A stretch of DNA of 64,000 nt from Chrysaora quinquecirrha (GCA_014526335.1 JACTAT010000014.1:1001250-1065249); one strand, 5' to 3'; shown: positions 1 to 12,514, counted from the first letter of the stretch. Notes: a model not told the origin generated them from the letters alone. A program made the numbers and translations.

Positions 1-171
1 CCAAAAGAGCGTGGAATATCAAGACGCGGGAAAAATGACTAGTGCCCAGATTCGTTGTCTCCTTATGATTATAACCTCTCTGCTTGTGGGGTCCTATTGC
101 TAACACAGACTATCTTTTGGTTTGACGGACGGCTTGTTTTCTATCCTTCCTGTTCAAAACAATAAAAGTAC

Positions 172-1394
172 CTTCTTCGCAAATTTCTCCGACGAAAACC
201 TTAGCAATGCCAGCCATTGCGATCACTACGTTTGGAGGGACTGATCCGCCAGACATGATGTTTTGCATTAACTAAAACAAACAAAATGGAAATTAATAAA
301 AAAACTACAGGCACAAAATTCAGGATATTAAAGTCTCAGAGACTTTCTAGGGATGGATGCTTGTGTCCTTTTATCTCTTTAGAATTCCAAATTCAAGATG
401 CCAAAAAGCTCACATTATTGAAAACGGAAGACTCTGATTCTCCGGAGAAATGTCCAAAACAACAGCCTTTCGATCTCTCGGAAATATCCAGAAAAAAGGA
501 TAAGGAAATGCGGAAAAAGTTACCCAAAATACCACTCCAAAACAGGCATTTAGGAGATGAGGAAGTAAAACACTACCCTGATTCTTCTCCCCAAAGCCAA
601 TCCAAGAGCAAATCAATAGAGATATTAAAATTAAACAAAGTGCAAAGCAGATTCTGATACTTACTCTCCTAATGGCTGCTTTTGGAAATGATGCTCTTCT
701 GTACATCTCATATCTATTTAGCTGAGGCTCGGAAAAGGAAGACACCAAAACCCTGAAAGTATGTTAAACTTAATATTATTATATGAAATGTAGAAGAATT
801 ATCTCATATTTACAATCATACTTCTTAAACATTGATTTTGGGAGGACATATCAGAAACACCACCATTTCACCTTCAACTTTACCTTCAATTAACAAAGAA
901 GATTCAGAAGGAACATTCTGGTTTGCTAGAAATATATACTAGATGAAAGAGGTTCAGGGATGAGTAGATGAGCCTGGGAGAAGCTGCATTCCATGTACTG
1001 AGACATTGATGTAGATCTCTGGTGTGCAAGAGTCTCTGGTGTGCCAGAGTGATTTTTATTGTTCTTTCTATTGTTGTATTGTTAAATCTTAGGTGTACTG
1101 TATACATGAAATGCTCCATGGAGCCCAAGAGACCTTGCAATTCTTTATTTAGAAATGATCTTAAAATTCAGAATTGTTAGCTTACTGCATCTTCATTCTC
1201 TCTTTATCAGAGCCTCCTGCGCCAAGTGGATCGGAACTTTGGATTTCAGCAGACTCCTTCCCAGAACCAGCATCTTTATTTTGATCTTTATCCAAGTAGG
1301 CTTTGGACAAACTACCAGACGATGGTGCCAGATTTGTTTCTGTGTTCACAGGGATTGAAGATTTTGAACTGGCTGACTGATTATTTGCATCCAT
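172..1394 (-). CDS. TAF11: TAF11, TFIID subunit 11 (3' end outside window)
   Basis: TFIID histone-fold subunit; in known family members it pairs with TAF13 in the nucleus during RNA polymerase II initiation. Three exons are visible: 1186-1394 (start ATG at 1394), 665-752 and 172-271. Their donors are GTAAGC, GTAAGT and GTACTT, and phases run 2, 0, 1 without a break. Exon 1 encodes an acidic, Ser/Asn-rich N-terminus of about 70 aa, which is poorly conserved in the family. Exon 2 carries the family signature [19 protein letters not shown]; exon 3 carries [16 protein letters not shown], the core of the histone fold. Only 132 complete codons lie inside the window. The last exon, which should encode the ALDVCERW/PPLQPKH-type C-terminus, is not found at 1-171, so the gene is cut by the left edge. 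Identification rests on recalled family sequence and is strong; the start codon is the only plausible one in exon 1. Confidence 0.93.
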
Positions 1395-1985
1395 CCTGTT
1401 TAGTAAGAATGAAAGAACTGGTTAAACAGCTGACTTCTTATCAAGATGTAAACAGACACATAACACAGATATTAATCTGCAAGGCTGGAAAACATCCCCA
1501 TACAGTGGGATAAACAACAAATGCAAGATGAAGAAAATCTTATATTAGCTTTATGAAGCTGCTTTCAAATGTTAAACAACAGAATACAACAATAAGAAGC
1601 TCAAGGTGCAAGTAGTAACACAATCGGAATATATTCTGAGCCAGGGTGGAATCCATGCTATCTTTATGCCGGAGATTACGCCAATGAAAACTGCTTTCAT
1701 GCCAAACAAAACAATAGATCCATTGTTCTATTAGGAAAGTGGTAATGTTTGCTATTGTTTTCTGAAAGATTTACGCTAGTGCGCCAAAAATTTTCCAAAC
1801 TCCACGCCAGATTTCTCCGGTGCAGGCTACATGGATTCCACCCTGGATTCTCAGCTGTTGTAAAAACACATGGTACCTGACCTGACCTTAACTACCTTAC
1901 AAAGCAAGATCAATGTCTTCTTGAGCCATTGAAAATAAGCCACCAACTGACAAATGAGAGGCAAGCTAGTTAGAAAGTACCTATA
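1395..1985. other. Upstream flank of TAF11, no gene seen
   Basis: About 600 bases upstream of the TAF11 start. They should contain its promoter and 5' UTR, but I recognise no TATA box, initiator or conserved motif. No coding exon is supported. Confidence 0.4.
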
Positions 1986-1989
1986 TCAG

Positions 1990-2345
1990 GTTGAATTTCA
2001 TGATAATAATGGGCAATAAATGGTGTAATTTTGTATTTAGCACCAGTCACTAAGATCTCAGTAGTAGGTTACTAATTGATACCCTTACCATGGCTGTTAT
2101 AATACTGTGGCTCCTGGTTGGAAACTCTGTTGTGTGCATAGAAGAACTTTGGTGAACAATTTTGGCTACAAACATAGCCGCATAGACCCTATTGTTTTTG
2201 AAACAATAAAAGCCTTTGGTGCATAGTAAGTGTGCAAAGATTCCAGTCCATGGCTGTGGCTGGGCTCGAACCCCAACAACATTGAACTCCATCCTATCAC
2301 CAAGGGTCAGCTTGATTATACCACAATGCCACAGCACCTTCAATA
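1990..2345 (-). repeat. tRNA-derived SINE-like element
   Basis: Read on the minus strand from 2345, a tRNA-like head has an A-box match (TGGCATTGTGG) and a B-box match (GGGTTCGAGCCC, near 2262). A body then ends near 2040 in a block around TCAATTAGTAACCTACTACT. The same tail block recurs at 4190-4240 (-) and 9470-9525 (+), and a related head is at 59085-59160 (-). Recurrence of head and tail supports a retroposon family. The exact 3' end and any target-site duplication were not resolved. Confidence 0.6.
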
Positions 2346-2734
2346 AGCCTCGTCTGATCTCTGATGAAAGAGCTAGAAAGATACCTACCCCAACAAGGCC
2401 TAAAACTACCTACCTATACATAACAAGAGTTCAATCAATTCAACTGACTGAGTTCTTGGTTACATTGATTAATCTATTTATCATTAAAATAAAGGTATAC
2501 TTTGGCAAGATCAAGTATAGTTACCTGAACAAATGGGCTACGATTTGCTTTTTAGAATATCAAAGTCTTCATCTTTTTGCTGTAACTTCCTTTTCACTTT
2601 GTTTTGCCTGCTTTGTCCAAAATGGTGGTCAGCATTAGAACGTGGTAGATTTATGCACGCTTATGACGTATCTGAGGTCATCGAGGATATAATAGAAAGG
2701 ACAAAGGTCTGTATTTCGGTGATAAACACAGTAT

Positions 2735-3332
2735 GCAAAAACATCTGACCGGTGCTGAGATGAATGCTCCCCACTTGCATCCACAGTGCCGAGACAATGT
2801 GGCTGAGGCGTCGCATCTTACGGTGGTTCCCGTTACAGGAAATCGCTATTCTCCCATGAGTCTTCCGCCAGCCAACCGAGGGAGGGATATCCGGCCCCTA
2901 GACCATGTGCTTACGCTTGGATACCCCTTGCTTTCGCTTCCAACTCATGACACCGCATCAATTGTGTTATTTCTCTTCATTCTACTCACAGATTATTTTC
3001 CAGTTAACCTATCGAGTACGGTAATGTACTAATCGCGCATGCGTGATGAAAATTAATTTTATGGCACAAATAATTAACCACTTGAAATTGCAGTTTCATT
3101 TTTATTTCTCACTTCCATAATCACTATTCAATAATTTTTACATTTTTGAAATTTCGAAATAAAGTGAAAAATGCAGTTTTCACGCGTTAAGACCACTGAT
3201 TTGGTTGTCCGAACGCGTCATAGCTTCCAGGTCCATGTCTTGTGTGTATATGTTTTCCTGGATAATCTATGTGTGCTATAAACATTCTACTATCTCTCCC
3301 ACCTCCTTAGATTATCCAATCAAATTGCTAGG
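2735..3332 (+). repeat. Dispersed repeat R1, partial copy
   Basis: Begins near caaaaacatctgaccggtgc and contains the block gagatgaatgctccccactt. That block recurs at about 17001 (+), 31450 (-) and 54285 (+). The right part (3020-3332) matches 30672-31200 in inverse orientation, including the ACGCGTTAAGACCACT-like segment and the end block gattatccaatcaaatt. The short open frame starting MNAPHLHPQC is shared by the copies only because the DNA is repeated. No terminal inverted repeats were recognised, so the class is unknown. Confidence 0.75.
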
Positions 3333-3394
3333 ATTGAATGAAATGCGTTGTGAAGGGAGACTCTAATAGAATGCTGGGTATCGTGTGCATAGTG

Positions 3395-3735
3395 TGGTGT
3401 GTACCTATATGCGCCACACAAAACACACGAACCACAAGAATTCGGAGCAGCACTTTGTTTCTCTATGTGTATATATATGTGTGCCTACCCATGTGCCACA
3501 TTAAACACACGAACCACAAGAATTTGGAGTAACTCTTTGTCTCTCTTTGTGTGCCTAGCCTACCTATGTGTCACACAAAACACACAAACCACAAAAGTTT
3601 GGAGCGAATCCGTATCTCTCTATGTGTGTGTGTATATGTTTTCCTATCCAGGTGCCACTCAGGATACACAGAACACAAGAATTTAGAGATACTCGGTCTC
3701 CCTCTCTCAGTGTGTGTCTCTATATGCCTATAATA
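3395..3735. repeat. Tandem repeat, about 80 bp x 4
   Basis: Four degenerate units start near 3400, 3481, 3557 and 3638. Each contains a variant of tgccacacaaaacacac, then accacaagaattyggag, then a ctctatgtgtgtgtat tract. Overlapping open frames repeating HTNHK-like peptides are a by-product of the repeat. Confidence 0.75.
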
Positions 3736-3867
3736 AGCTATGTATCTCCTCTCATATATGCAGATACAGTATGAGGGAGGCTAAATAAATCACGAGATAG
3801 AGGCTAGTGGGTCCCAAGTTTTCCAAGGGAGAATGATCTAAGAAGTTCGATGAGTTAGAATTTCGGT

Positions 3868-3890
3868 CGGGATATATCGAGGAACAGCCG
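3868..3890. repeat. Solo end of the fold-back element seen at 37.4 kb
   Basis: The string gatatatcgaggaacagcc is the complement of the arm GGCTGTTCCTCGATRTATC of the fold-back at 37374-37569. It looks like a relict end of the same element family. Confidence 0.35.
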
Positions 3891-4139
3891 GCGAAGCCCT
3901 ACATGAAATTTTTGCAGCCACGCCCTTCAATTCGGCCACTTCTGTGATTCGGCGCTAATTTGTGCCAACGCCTTTCAAATAGCTGTACATTGAACTGACA
4001 AAAACAAAGTAAAGCAACTCTGGGCTAGATAGCAAGGACTAGATCAGGTTGCATAAATTTCATCACCAGGACTAGATCGCGTCACTTCCTTTAGCACCAC
4101 TATTCATGATGCCAGCAGCAACAACAAGGCAACGCACCG

Positions 4140-4290
4140 ACCCATTATGAAGGTGAAAGGTGCATTGAGCCCCAGTCCGCCAGTTGCTAGGATCTTATTG
4201 GTAGGTTAACTAATTCAGACCTCTACCCTAGCTGCAGCTATATACCGTAGCTGGGGCTCGAAACCCGAACTCGCTGTGGGATATCGGGCA
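4140..4290 (-). repeat. SINE-like element fragment
   Basis: On the minus strand a B-box-like GGTTTCGAGCCCCAGC is followed by a block around GGTCTGAATTAGTTAACC and then AGCAACTGGCG. This matches the plus-strand copy at 9410-9540 and the tail of the 2.0-2.3 kb copy. Confidence 0.55.
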
Positions 4291-6544
4291 AAATTTCCAC
4301 AAACACGCACAAACAAGAGGCTATGAATCTGACACTCCCCCTAGATTTGATCCTCCCTTAGGCCAGAGCTTCTTCATTTACACGAAAAGGGCTTTTGCAG
4401 CTTCTCATAGCAGCTTTCTTATAAAAGATAAGTGTACTAAGAAATAGTCATTGTCCAGAGTCTTCCATTGGTCCCTCAGCAGGCTGACAATATGCACAGC
4501 AAATGGCACTCAAATACGCGTATTTTTTTTATAAGAAACTCTTTATATTTTATAAGCAACCCAGACTCTGCCATGGCCAAAAATTTTAGAAACTCCAGTA
4601 CTGGAAAATGTTTACCAAAGACATTTTTCACATCAATCTGCCAAAAATTTTCTTTCCTTCCCTCTTTTTCATCTGCAACAAAGTACTCTTATGTAACATG
4701 CAGACGAATTGGAGAACCACAAGCATTCAAATACGATAAATAAATGAGTTTAAAACATTATTCAGATAAAATCACTACGTCGCCAATATAGATATTTAAG
4801 CAACTGGTAAGAAATTTTCAGTACTCCAAATCTGAAAATTTTAAGAAACATTCAGTACATGCACAATTTTTAAGTTTCTTATAAAACAAAATGAGGACAA
4901 CAGCCCGCGGGGACCAGATTGCGGAAAGTTTCAAAACTCCTAAATAAAACGACAATTTCCAACCATCGGCACCGATCCATTATATACATCTATCTATTGC
5001 AGCACACAGAGAAGCATAGCATACAACATACGAAAGCACAACACAGACAAATGGCAAGAAAAATAGGTTAAACAAAAACATCAATGACATTGACACAACT
5101 AATATTCTTCAAGTAAATTTTAACTTAAAAGCAATTACATATATACAGCTGAAATTATGTTTCACGCAAGCATATCAAAATAAAATCTAACATAACATGG
5201 TAATGCTCTCAGCACAACCCAGAGGTATCAAAGAGACTGTTGTCAGAGGGGCTGAATCGGTGTTACCCAGGGTACCAGATTCTCTGAAAGCAGGTCATTT
5301 TTAGATAGTCTGGTACTCAGGCTAAATCAGTGCTAAAAGCGAGAGAAAATCACTAAATTAATAACGAAAGAAAAGGGCATCATGATCTTTTTGGAGATCG
5401 CAGCCCTCTCTTTCGGCACCGTGGTCTCCCACGGGCCTAATTGTTGCAAAAGTGCCTAGAAATTACCATATTGCCAAAACTTTTGGCTATGTAGGAACAA
5501 GAAAAAAGTAGCTAGAAACTACAAACCATACCTTAAAAACAAACGCGAACGAAGTACCAGAAAAGCGAATTATGTCCAAATGCATAATGATTAGCTGGAC
5601 TTAAGGTTTACATTTCGGCGGAATCTGAGGCTGCACTTTTGTGAATTTTATCTCTTCTGAATTCTGAAGAAATAAAGACTTTGGAGCTTTACCGATCCCA
5701 GATGCCGAAAACGCACTTTCTTGATAAACAGATGACTTAAGAGAAATTTCCTGCTGTCAGCGAAATCTTCCAGCTCTGGTGAAAGGAGAGTTTGAAGACA
5801 CCGCAGTCTTCAAATTTTCCCGAGAATTGTTAAAGAAACGGGCTTTCGATCTTTCGGAGGTGACAAGAAAAACGAAGTCGCAAAGTAGAAGAAAAAAGGT
5901 TCCAAAAGAACGCTTCCAGCAGGAGGACCAGATTCTTTAGGACAGATCAATATTCGAGTTTCAAATGATACAGAATGCGCCTGAAACTGAGTCACGTTTC
6001 GCACTCGAATGTTAATGTATTTTGTCGGTAGCTTTCGATTTCTGTACGGTTCAAGCACTGCAACAACGGAACGTTAACCGGGGATAGAAAATGTAACGGA
6101 TGAAAACGTCTATAGGGGGGGCACTATTTATATTTTGGGTATTGGGGACGTGCCGTATCATTTTGGTGCAAGCAAAGGTATCTATTTTTACGATTTGCCA
6201 AAAGGAACAGTTTCGATGAACGAATTGATGTATAAGAGACTGTACTGATGTTTTCATTTTGGTATAAGAAACAATACCGGTCTATCGACACAATCTTTAG
6301 CTAACTTAGACGCACCATTTCTTGAAATTAGTATAGTAGTCGGGTATACCCTTAACGAAAATGGTGTAAAATTATTCACTTGCTTGAGACTTGGGCCACA
6401 CTTCCCTAACCAAATATTTACAAGTTTAAGTGCCCCCCCGTTAGCTTCTATAAAGTTGCTATTCTCAGACGAGTGTTAATACTTCATGTACTCACATCAA
6501 TTATTGTTCATTTCATTTCGTGTATCGTTGCTTGATGAATATTT
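4291..6544. other. Intergenic, AT-rich, no gene recognised
   Basis: Downstream of the minus-strand ankyrin gene. Short open frames occur (for example 4468-4743 and 5810-6058) but have neither repeat-free codon structure nor recognisable domains. No poly(A) signal could be assigned with confidence. Confidence 0.4.
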
Positions 6545-9500
6545 TTAAGAATGTTTTTGACTTCCCGATTTGCTTGGTATCTCTTTGATCGCATGTTCAC
6601 ACGATAACAGCCTCTTTTTCAGTTGCGCAGCCTCGTCATCACATTTTCTCCGTTTGCCGTACAATGAGTCGACTTCTTGGTTGATTTTTTCTATTTCGCT
6701 TCTCTTGTAGCGGATCTGAGTGTCAAGATCTGGTAAATTTAAAAACATTGTTTAATTGAGGCAATAGCGTAACGTTATGTCATAAAAAATTTAGCAGCGC
6801 TTAGCTTAGAATAGACTCATTACATGAGTCCCACTTTTCGCATACAGCAACAACAACAACAACAACCCTACAGCTGTTTGCCTGTAGTTTGAGCGTCCAG
6901 CATAGTCTCAATTAAACTCGATTTTCAAACTTTGGACAGTTATTTTTTCTCCCTCGACACGAAAAAAATGGCACTTGCTGCGGCGAAAACAGGTCAATAA
7001 AAAGGTGGGAGGATGTCAACTCAAGACGAATTTTAGGTCTGTAAAATTACAAGTCGTTTGTTGGGGCGTCAGATGTGATAACGTAATTACCTAAATCACG
7101 ACAGATACATACCTTTAGCTTGTTGCTGGACCTTTTTAAGATGACTTTCATCTCGTACTTTCGCTCTTAATAACAACGAGGAAACTTCTGTGAGGAGTCC
7201 AGCTTCTTGCAGGTGCTTCAGCAAAGGAGAATTCGCAGTAACTGTGAATACAACATTAATAGTAATACTTAATATTTGATCAGAGGCGGACTGGCAGGGA
7301 TGCCAGGTTGCAATTGCAACCCGGGCCTTCTTGTTATAGGGTCTTCAACAAACTGTTTCTGTTGTTTCTTGAGCAATTTTCTTCGATTTTTCCTGGGATT
7401 TCGAAGAGATTTGGATTGGTTTCGCTCAGTCTGAAAACAGTTGGAAATGACAGAAATCGTTTCTCAATGCAGATAAATGGAAAGAAGTAAAAATAAAAAG
7501 ATAATCAGCTTATGCGCAAGAAAATATGAAAGCAAGAAAATATAGAAATGCGATAATATGTATAAAAGGGAGACGGTTTTGCCATCGAAATATCGCATAT
7601 AAGAAAAGAAGTATTAACATGAACAGTAGCCCATTCCTTGAATTGATTATTTACAGAGGAGTTCGCTAAAAGCAAGTAACAAGACAAATTACTTTAGTGA
7701 AAACACGACCCTTTTACTGGAAATAAGAACCCTTGATATTCGCTGCCAGTCCACCTCTGTACTTGATAGCTTTGGCGTAATACTAGTAAAATTCAATACA
7801 CAGAACTTCTCATCAATGACTTTCAACCAAAAGTGATGGTTGTGACTCTTAGGAAAAGCATCACTTCCAATGGATCTATTTTGATGCATATGCTTATACA
7901 ACATTATCCTATGTGTTGCAAAAAATTTTAGATACTTTTATGTTTCAATACATACCGATGAGACATCGGCTATAGCAAAGAAAGGTCTTTTGCTATGGTC
8001 TATGTTGTGGCGTCATAAATAGAAAACTATGGGTATGCATCAAGGCCCAGCTAGGATGTTGTGCCGGAGTCGTCCTGTACTAGCAATATTCTCCCACGGC
8101 ACAGACTCGAAACATGTGCAGCTTCATACGTCGCGCCCGCCTCATTTTCTCTGTATATTCTTCACGTTGTTTGCCAATCCTATCTGTTGTTCTAGGGTAA
8201 AGCAGACAAGGGGATTGGGGCCGGCAGCCAAGTTATGACCAGCTCAAACTTGATGAGTTCTTGGGATAAGGCTGCTTATGAACTTGCTTCTTATAACAAA
8301 TGCGTTCGCGGAACAAATATTATATCAACGGCAATGCCATAACTTACCATCATCAAGAAGTTGAGATGCATCTGCACCTGACATTGAAGGCACAATGAAG
8401 TCTCCAAAACCGGTATGCTGCAAAGATACACATTGGGAATAAGGTACGCCCGATGGTACGACTATTCAATTAGCATTTGAATCATCAGCTTAGAATAAAA
8501 CCTCCGAGTTTGCAGCCATGATATCAGGATAAACAACGCTATGTACTGTACCGACAAAGACAAAAGAAAAAATCACCCGGCAACTGGTGAACTTTACACC
8601 CTCAATCATTTTACGCGGTCAAACCCCTTATAAATTTTCAAACTTTTAATTGCTTTAGAATCAGCATCGTAAGGACTAAAAGCGTCAAATTTGCCTCAAC
8701 ACTAAAACGAAGGTGCTGAATTCGAATCTGAAGCCGAAATTTCCCTATGACCAAATTTTCAATCCTTTTGAAAACGAGGCCCTCAGTTGTAATGGACTAT
8801 TCAAGTAATGAGAAAGAAATGGCTGGACTAGACCTACTAAGTCTGACTAGACTTATTACCTGAGTCCAAGTTATCACTCATGAAACCGAGACCAACACCA
8901 AACCGAGCTCGCTCAGTCTACTGAAGATTCAGCGTCCCGTCCCGCAATTCAACTCAATAGTAATAACATTTCCTCAGGTAATAATTTGGAAATTTGAAAC
9001 GTTGGCTGTTAAGGTTGAAGTAATGCACTTACGTTTCCATTAGGAGAGTGATCATCCGTTGGTTCTTCTTTAACACTAAGCGGTGATGACCCAAGGTGTC
9101 CGGACTTCTCTGGGGTATCTTTACCCTTTGAATATGAATAACCATTGATCTCAGCAGGCGTTACCATTGTACAGCTACCATTACTACTCGGCCTTGGCGA
9201 GTTCATGTCACGTGAGACCATTGACAGAGGTGAACTGCTTGTATTGCGAATAGAAGTGGAGTGTTTCATGCTAGAGGACGTTGTGGAAAGGGGCTTTGCT
9301 GGTGTGATCTATGAAAGATTCAAAATTCTAAAATATAGATAAGACAGCCTCATTTACGACCCGCTATAAAATCGCATTCTTTTCGTACCGCTTTCACACG
9401 TAGGGGGCTCGAGAGGGGTTCTTTCAGGGTTCGAGCCCAGCCACGGTAAGGTTGCAGCCAGAGTCGAGGTCTCGATTAGTTGACCTTCTACTAAGTCCCA

Positions 9501-11169
9501 GCAACTGGCGCTAAAACACCATTTCACCTTTGTTATTTGTGTTGTTGTATGTTGTATGGACTGGGAACAAACGAGTGCTGTGTGGTTGTGTGAAAGAGTG
9601 TTGTTTGTGTGTGTGTGACTGTCATGGTAATAAAGGTGACTTAATGGTAACCTTTGATGATGACCTATGGTGATGAAGTAACGATATCAAGTTGCGTTTA
9701 TAAAATGAGTATTTTCTGCTTACATGCCTACCAACCTTCACTTTTACCTTCTTCCATATTAAAGGTACCTGGGGAAGTGCCACGCCTAAGGGTATACTTT
9801 TTCATACTTCTAGTCTAGCCGAGGGTATAATTTTCGCACTTTTAGACTAGCAAAGGGTATTTTTTTAACGGAATTTTTGCCTAGCCAAGGGTACCTTTTT
9901 GGCAATTTCTGTCTAGCACACAATCTAGTCAAGGGTATCATACTTGACAATGTTGGCCTGCCTAAAGCTCAAGCTTGAGCTTAAGCAGCCTGGGCAAGAG
10001 CATCATTTTCTTGAAATGGCTTGAAAATGATCTAGCCAAGAGTATCATTATTCAATATTAGTCTAGCAAAGGGTACCATTCTTGTAAAAATTGGTTTAGC
10101 CCCCAAGAGTAACTCTCTGAATAATGCTCGCGGAAGACCCCTGCTCAAAATTTTGCCTAGAACCCCCTCCCCCCACAGAGCTTTTTCTTGAGCCTATTCA
10201 TTTCATACCGTATATACTTTTGCCTTCATCAAGATAAAATAAGGAGACTTGCCCGTATTTTACCTTGTCATCGTGTAAAATCAAGACCGATCCAATATCA
10301 AATCATATTGGATCATGATATCGTGTAAACGTAGCCTTAGAACATAGTAGAAAACCTACCTTAACAAGCTCATCTATGACACTATCGAATCCTTTTGCAA
10401 TAGCGATATCCAATGGCGTCAAATTCGAATTGTTTCTCAGTGTCTTATCAGCATTCGCTTGCACTAAGGCAGTTATTGCTGAGCATGCGTACTCGGATTT
10501 AGCGCGATCTCCCACACCCGCAAGTATATGAAGTGCAGTGTCACCATCATCATTTTTGGCATCAAGTATATCACATCTTTCAACGTCGGATAACTTATGT
10601 GTATACAAGGCCATAACCTCGATTGCAACTTGAAAGAAACTCACTCTGACGTCCGTATTGAGTAGCATTGATGCCGCAGTGTGTAAAGGCGTGTCTCTGT
10701 TTACAGTGTCAGGCAAGCTTAGAAGCTGTGGTAGCAATGTCACTATTTTTGAGAATTTCGGTTTCAGCTCTTTGACAGTGAATTTTGATCTTGATTTATA
10801 CAAGCAAAGTATAGACCGATGTAGGGCGTTCTCACCCAGTCCGGTTACCGTCACGCACGGATCAAACCCGCTATTCACCATCCATTCAAGAGCATTGCAT
10901 TTTCCAAGCGACGCTGCCCAGTGAATCAGTGGGTATCTGTTGGATATTACCGGATCCGGTATGTCGTCATTTTTACTCCATCCTATGGACTCGTATTTTT
11001 CCACACAGTTTTTCAGTATTTCAAGATTTGACAAGTGACCAAGCTGATCGGTGCAGTTTACGATAGCTTGGAGCAGTTCATGATGCTCTGGGCATTCCAC
11101 TGATTTTTCACAAAATGGGGTGCATCTTCTCCAAACTACCAGCGACTCTCCTGTCGCCATAGAAACCAT
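6545..11169 (-). CDS. Ankyrin-repeat / coiled-coil protein, 489 aa
   Basis: Five coding exons join in phase: 10360-11169, 9033-9308, 8348-8417, 7113-7241 and 6545-6729, giving 490 codons including stop. Exon 1 starts exactly at an acceptor, with ATG at 11169, so the 5' UTR is probably on an upstream exon near 15.1 kb. Residues about 75-270 hold degenerate ankyrin repeats: YPLIHWAASLGK, NRDTPLHTAA, DGDTALHILAG and NLTPLDIAIAKG. The second exon (271-362) is Ser/Thr/Pro-rich and includes VKEEP, which fits a SUMO-acceptor consensus. Exons 4-5 (386-489) are predicted to form coiled coil (LKHLQEAGLLTEVSSLLLRA; then a K/E-rich heptad-like stretch). I do not recognise the exact family. The architecture suggests a scaffold or regulatory protein, possibly nuclear; this is inference. 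Introns carry a hAT MITE, a SINE and a minisatellite. Confidence 0.85.
7281..7759. mobile_element. hAT-type MITE with 8-bp target-site duplication
   Basis: Left end CAGAGGCGGACTGGCAG (7281) and the complement of the right end CAGAGGTGGACTGGCAG (ending 7759) form 17-bp terminal inverted repeats with one mismatch. The flanks tatttgat (7273-7280) and tacttgat (7760-7767) match at 7 of 8 bases, as expected for a hAT duplication. The element is 479 bp with no transposase frame. It sits in the third coding intron of the ankyrin gene. A partial relative is at 17184-17353. Confidence 0.85.
9410..9540 (+). repeat. SINE-like element fragment
   Basis: The B-box GGGTTCGAGCCC (near 9428) is followed by agccacggtaaggttgcagc, then tctcgattagttgacc and agcaactggcg. 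This is the same order as the minus-strand copy at 4140-4290. The A-box half is not clear. It lies in the first coding intron of the ankyrin gene. Confidence 0.55.
9785..10150. repeat. Degenerate minisatellite, ~40-50-bp unit
   Basis: About eight imperfect units, each built on a ctagycaagggtatcatt-like core followed by a T-rich spacer (for example gtctagccgagggtataatt, gcctagccaagggtaccttt). One unit is interrupted by an unrelated segment at 9957-10015. Intronic in the ankyrin gene. Confidence 0.6.
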
Positions 11170-11696
11170 CTGTAACGATAAATAGGAGTATCATAAATTA
11201 CAAGTCTCGCATTTGATAACAAATACAACTTTCTCAACATAGGCTCTCTAGTTTAAAGGGAAAAAAAGGGATAAAATGTCTGTTAACACTTTTTATGGCA
11301 ATAGTTTGATTAAAACGTTATCTGCGTAAGGGATAGAATCTAAGGGGCTTTCAGAGTCTTTTTCGTGAAAATTGTGCCCGACTTTTTTTCGTATTTTGTG
11401 TCCGACTGCACAAGCCTAGCTCAAAGCGCTCTAAAAATAGCTTGATTAATAATGATCAGTCGAGGCACACAAACGTTACCTTTCATTTCAATTCAACATA
11501 AAACCTATTCGGGTCGGTGCAGGAAAATGTGAATTTCCGAAACCACCTATTATGTGTGCTTTCATCTCATGCTAGCCACAACAACACGCATTTTCGTAAG
11601 AAACCGCAGATAATAAACTGTGGTAGCATCTTCTTCCTCCACAATGGATCTCAATCGGGGTGGACATCAAAAGTGGATGGGGTAACAAAAGGGGCT

Positions 11697-11812
11697 TAAA
11701 AGCGTATGAGATTCCGATTGAAACAAAAGGATTCTTACAAGATTCCTATGAAAACAACAGAGATTCCAGCTAAGGGTGTACGAGATTCCAAGGAGTGAAT
11801 TGCGAAACGAGT
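11697..11812 (+). repeat. Short repeat family R3, copy 1
   Basis: Contains aaagcgtatgagattccgat, an aaacaaaaggattcttacaa block and gtacgagattccaaggagtg. Similar strings recur at 12515-12610, 12808-12915, 13340-13440 and 29912-30025. No inverted termini or coding capacity were recognised. Confidence 0.6.
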
Positions 11813-12514
11813 CTCTGGTTTACGCTACACTCTTTTTCTTTTATAAGAACAATTTTATAAGAACACGAGCCTGGATTTTGCCCAGATATTAAGAACAAAA
11901 TAAGAACCAGCTGAGGCTGGGCGTTTTCATAAGCCCTGAGAATATCAGCTAAACATGAAAGTACGACAGTCAGACAACGTAAAAGCAAGCAAAAAATGAA
12001 ATGGACAAGCATGCTCCATTTTTACAAAACCATATTACCACTAAAGACATTCACTGACAAAATCTAGATGTCTCAGTAACCAAGGAATTAAGAGCAGATT
12101 AAGAACATTTCAGGTTCAAAAAAGGCAAAAACTTAAGAACAGCCAGCCTCAATCAAAATTTCCTGGTTCTTATGGTATAATGATCGGTCAGCCTGTTACA
12201 AAGTTCAGGATCGAGCCTGAAAACAAAAGTGTTCCTAGCTGTTTCGTAACGGCAGGTATTTTAACGGAAAGCTGAATAACAAGGCCGCTCTAAGTCGAAA
12301 AATAACACGACCAGAACACTTCGGATTGATGGGAATACAGCAGATGTTAAATACTCTTAAATCATCGCAATTCCAATTCGGAATCAACAAGACACAGCTT
12401 ATTAGCTGCGTAGGCTATCGGTAACAAATAGGTCTTAAATTTGAAGTGAACATCAACTTTTTTCCAATTAATTGCAATGTAATGCCAGGCTAAAACCGAG
12501 GGAGTTTCCCGAGA

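Noticed and set aside
2757..3032. MNAPHLHPQCRDN... frame, seen in four places
   Set aside because: The conserved peptide follows from DNA repeat R1; frames are short, end differently in each copy and lack coding signatures.
3338..3774. Overlapping frames with KHTNHK-like repeats
   Set aside because: By-product of the 80-bp tandem repeat.
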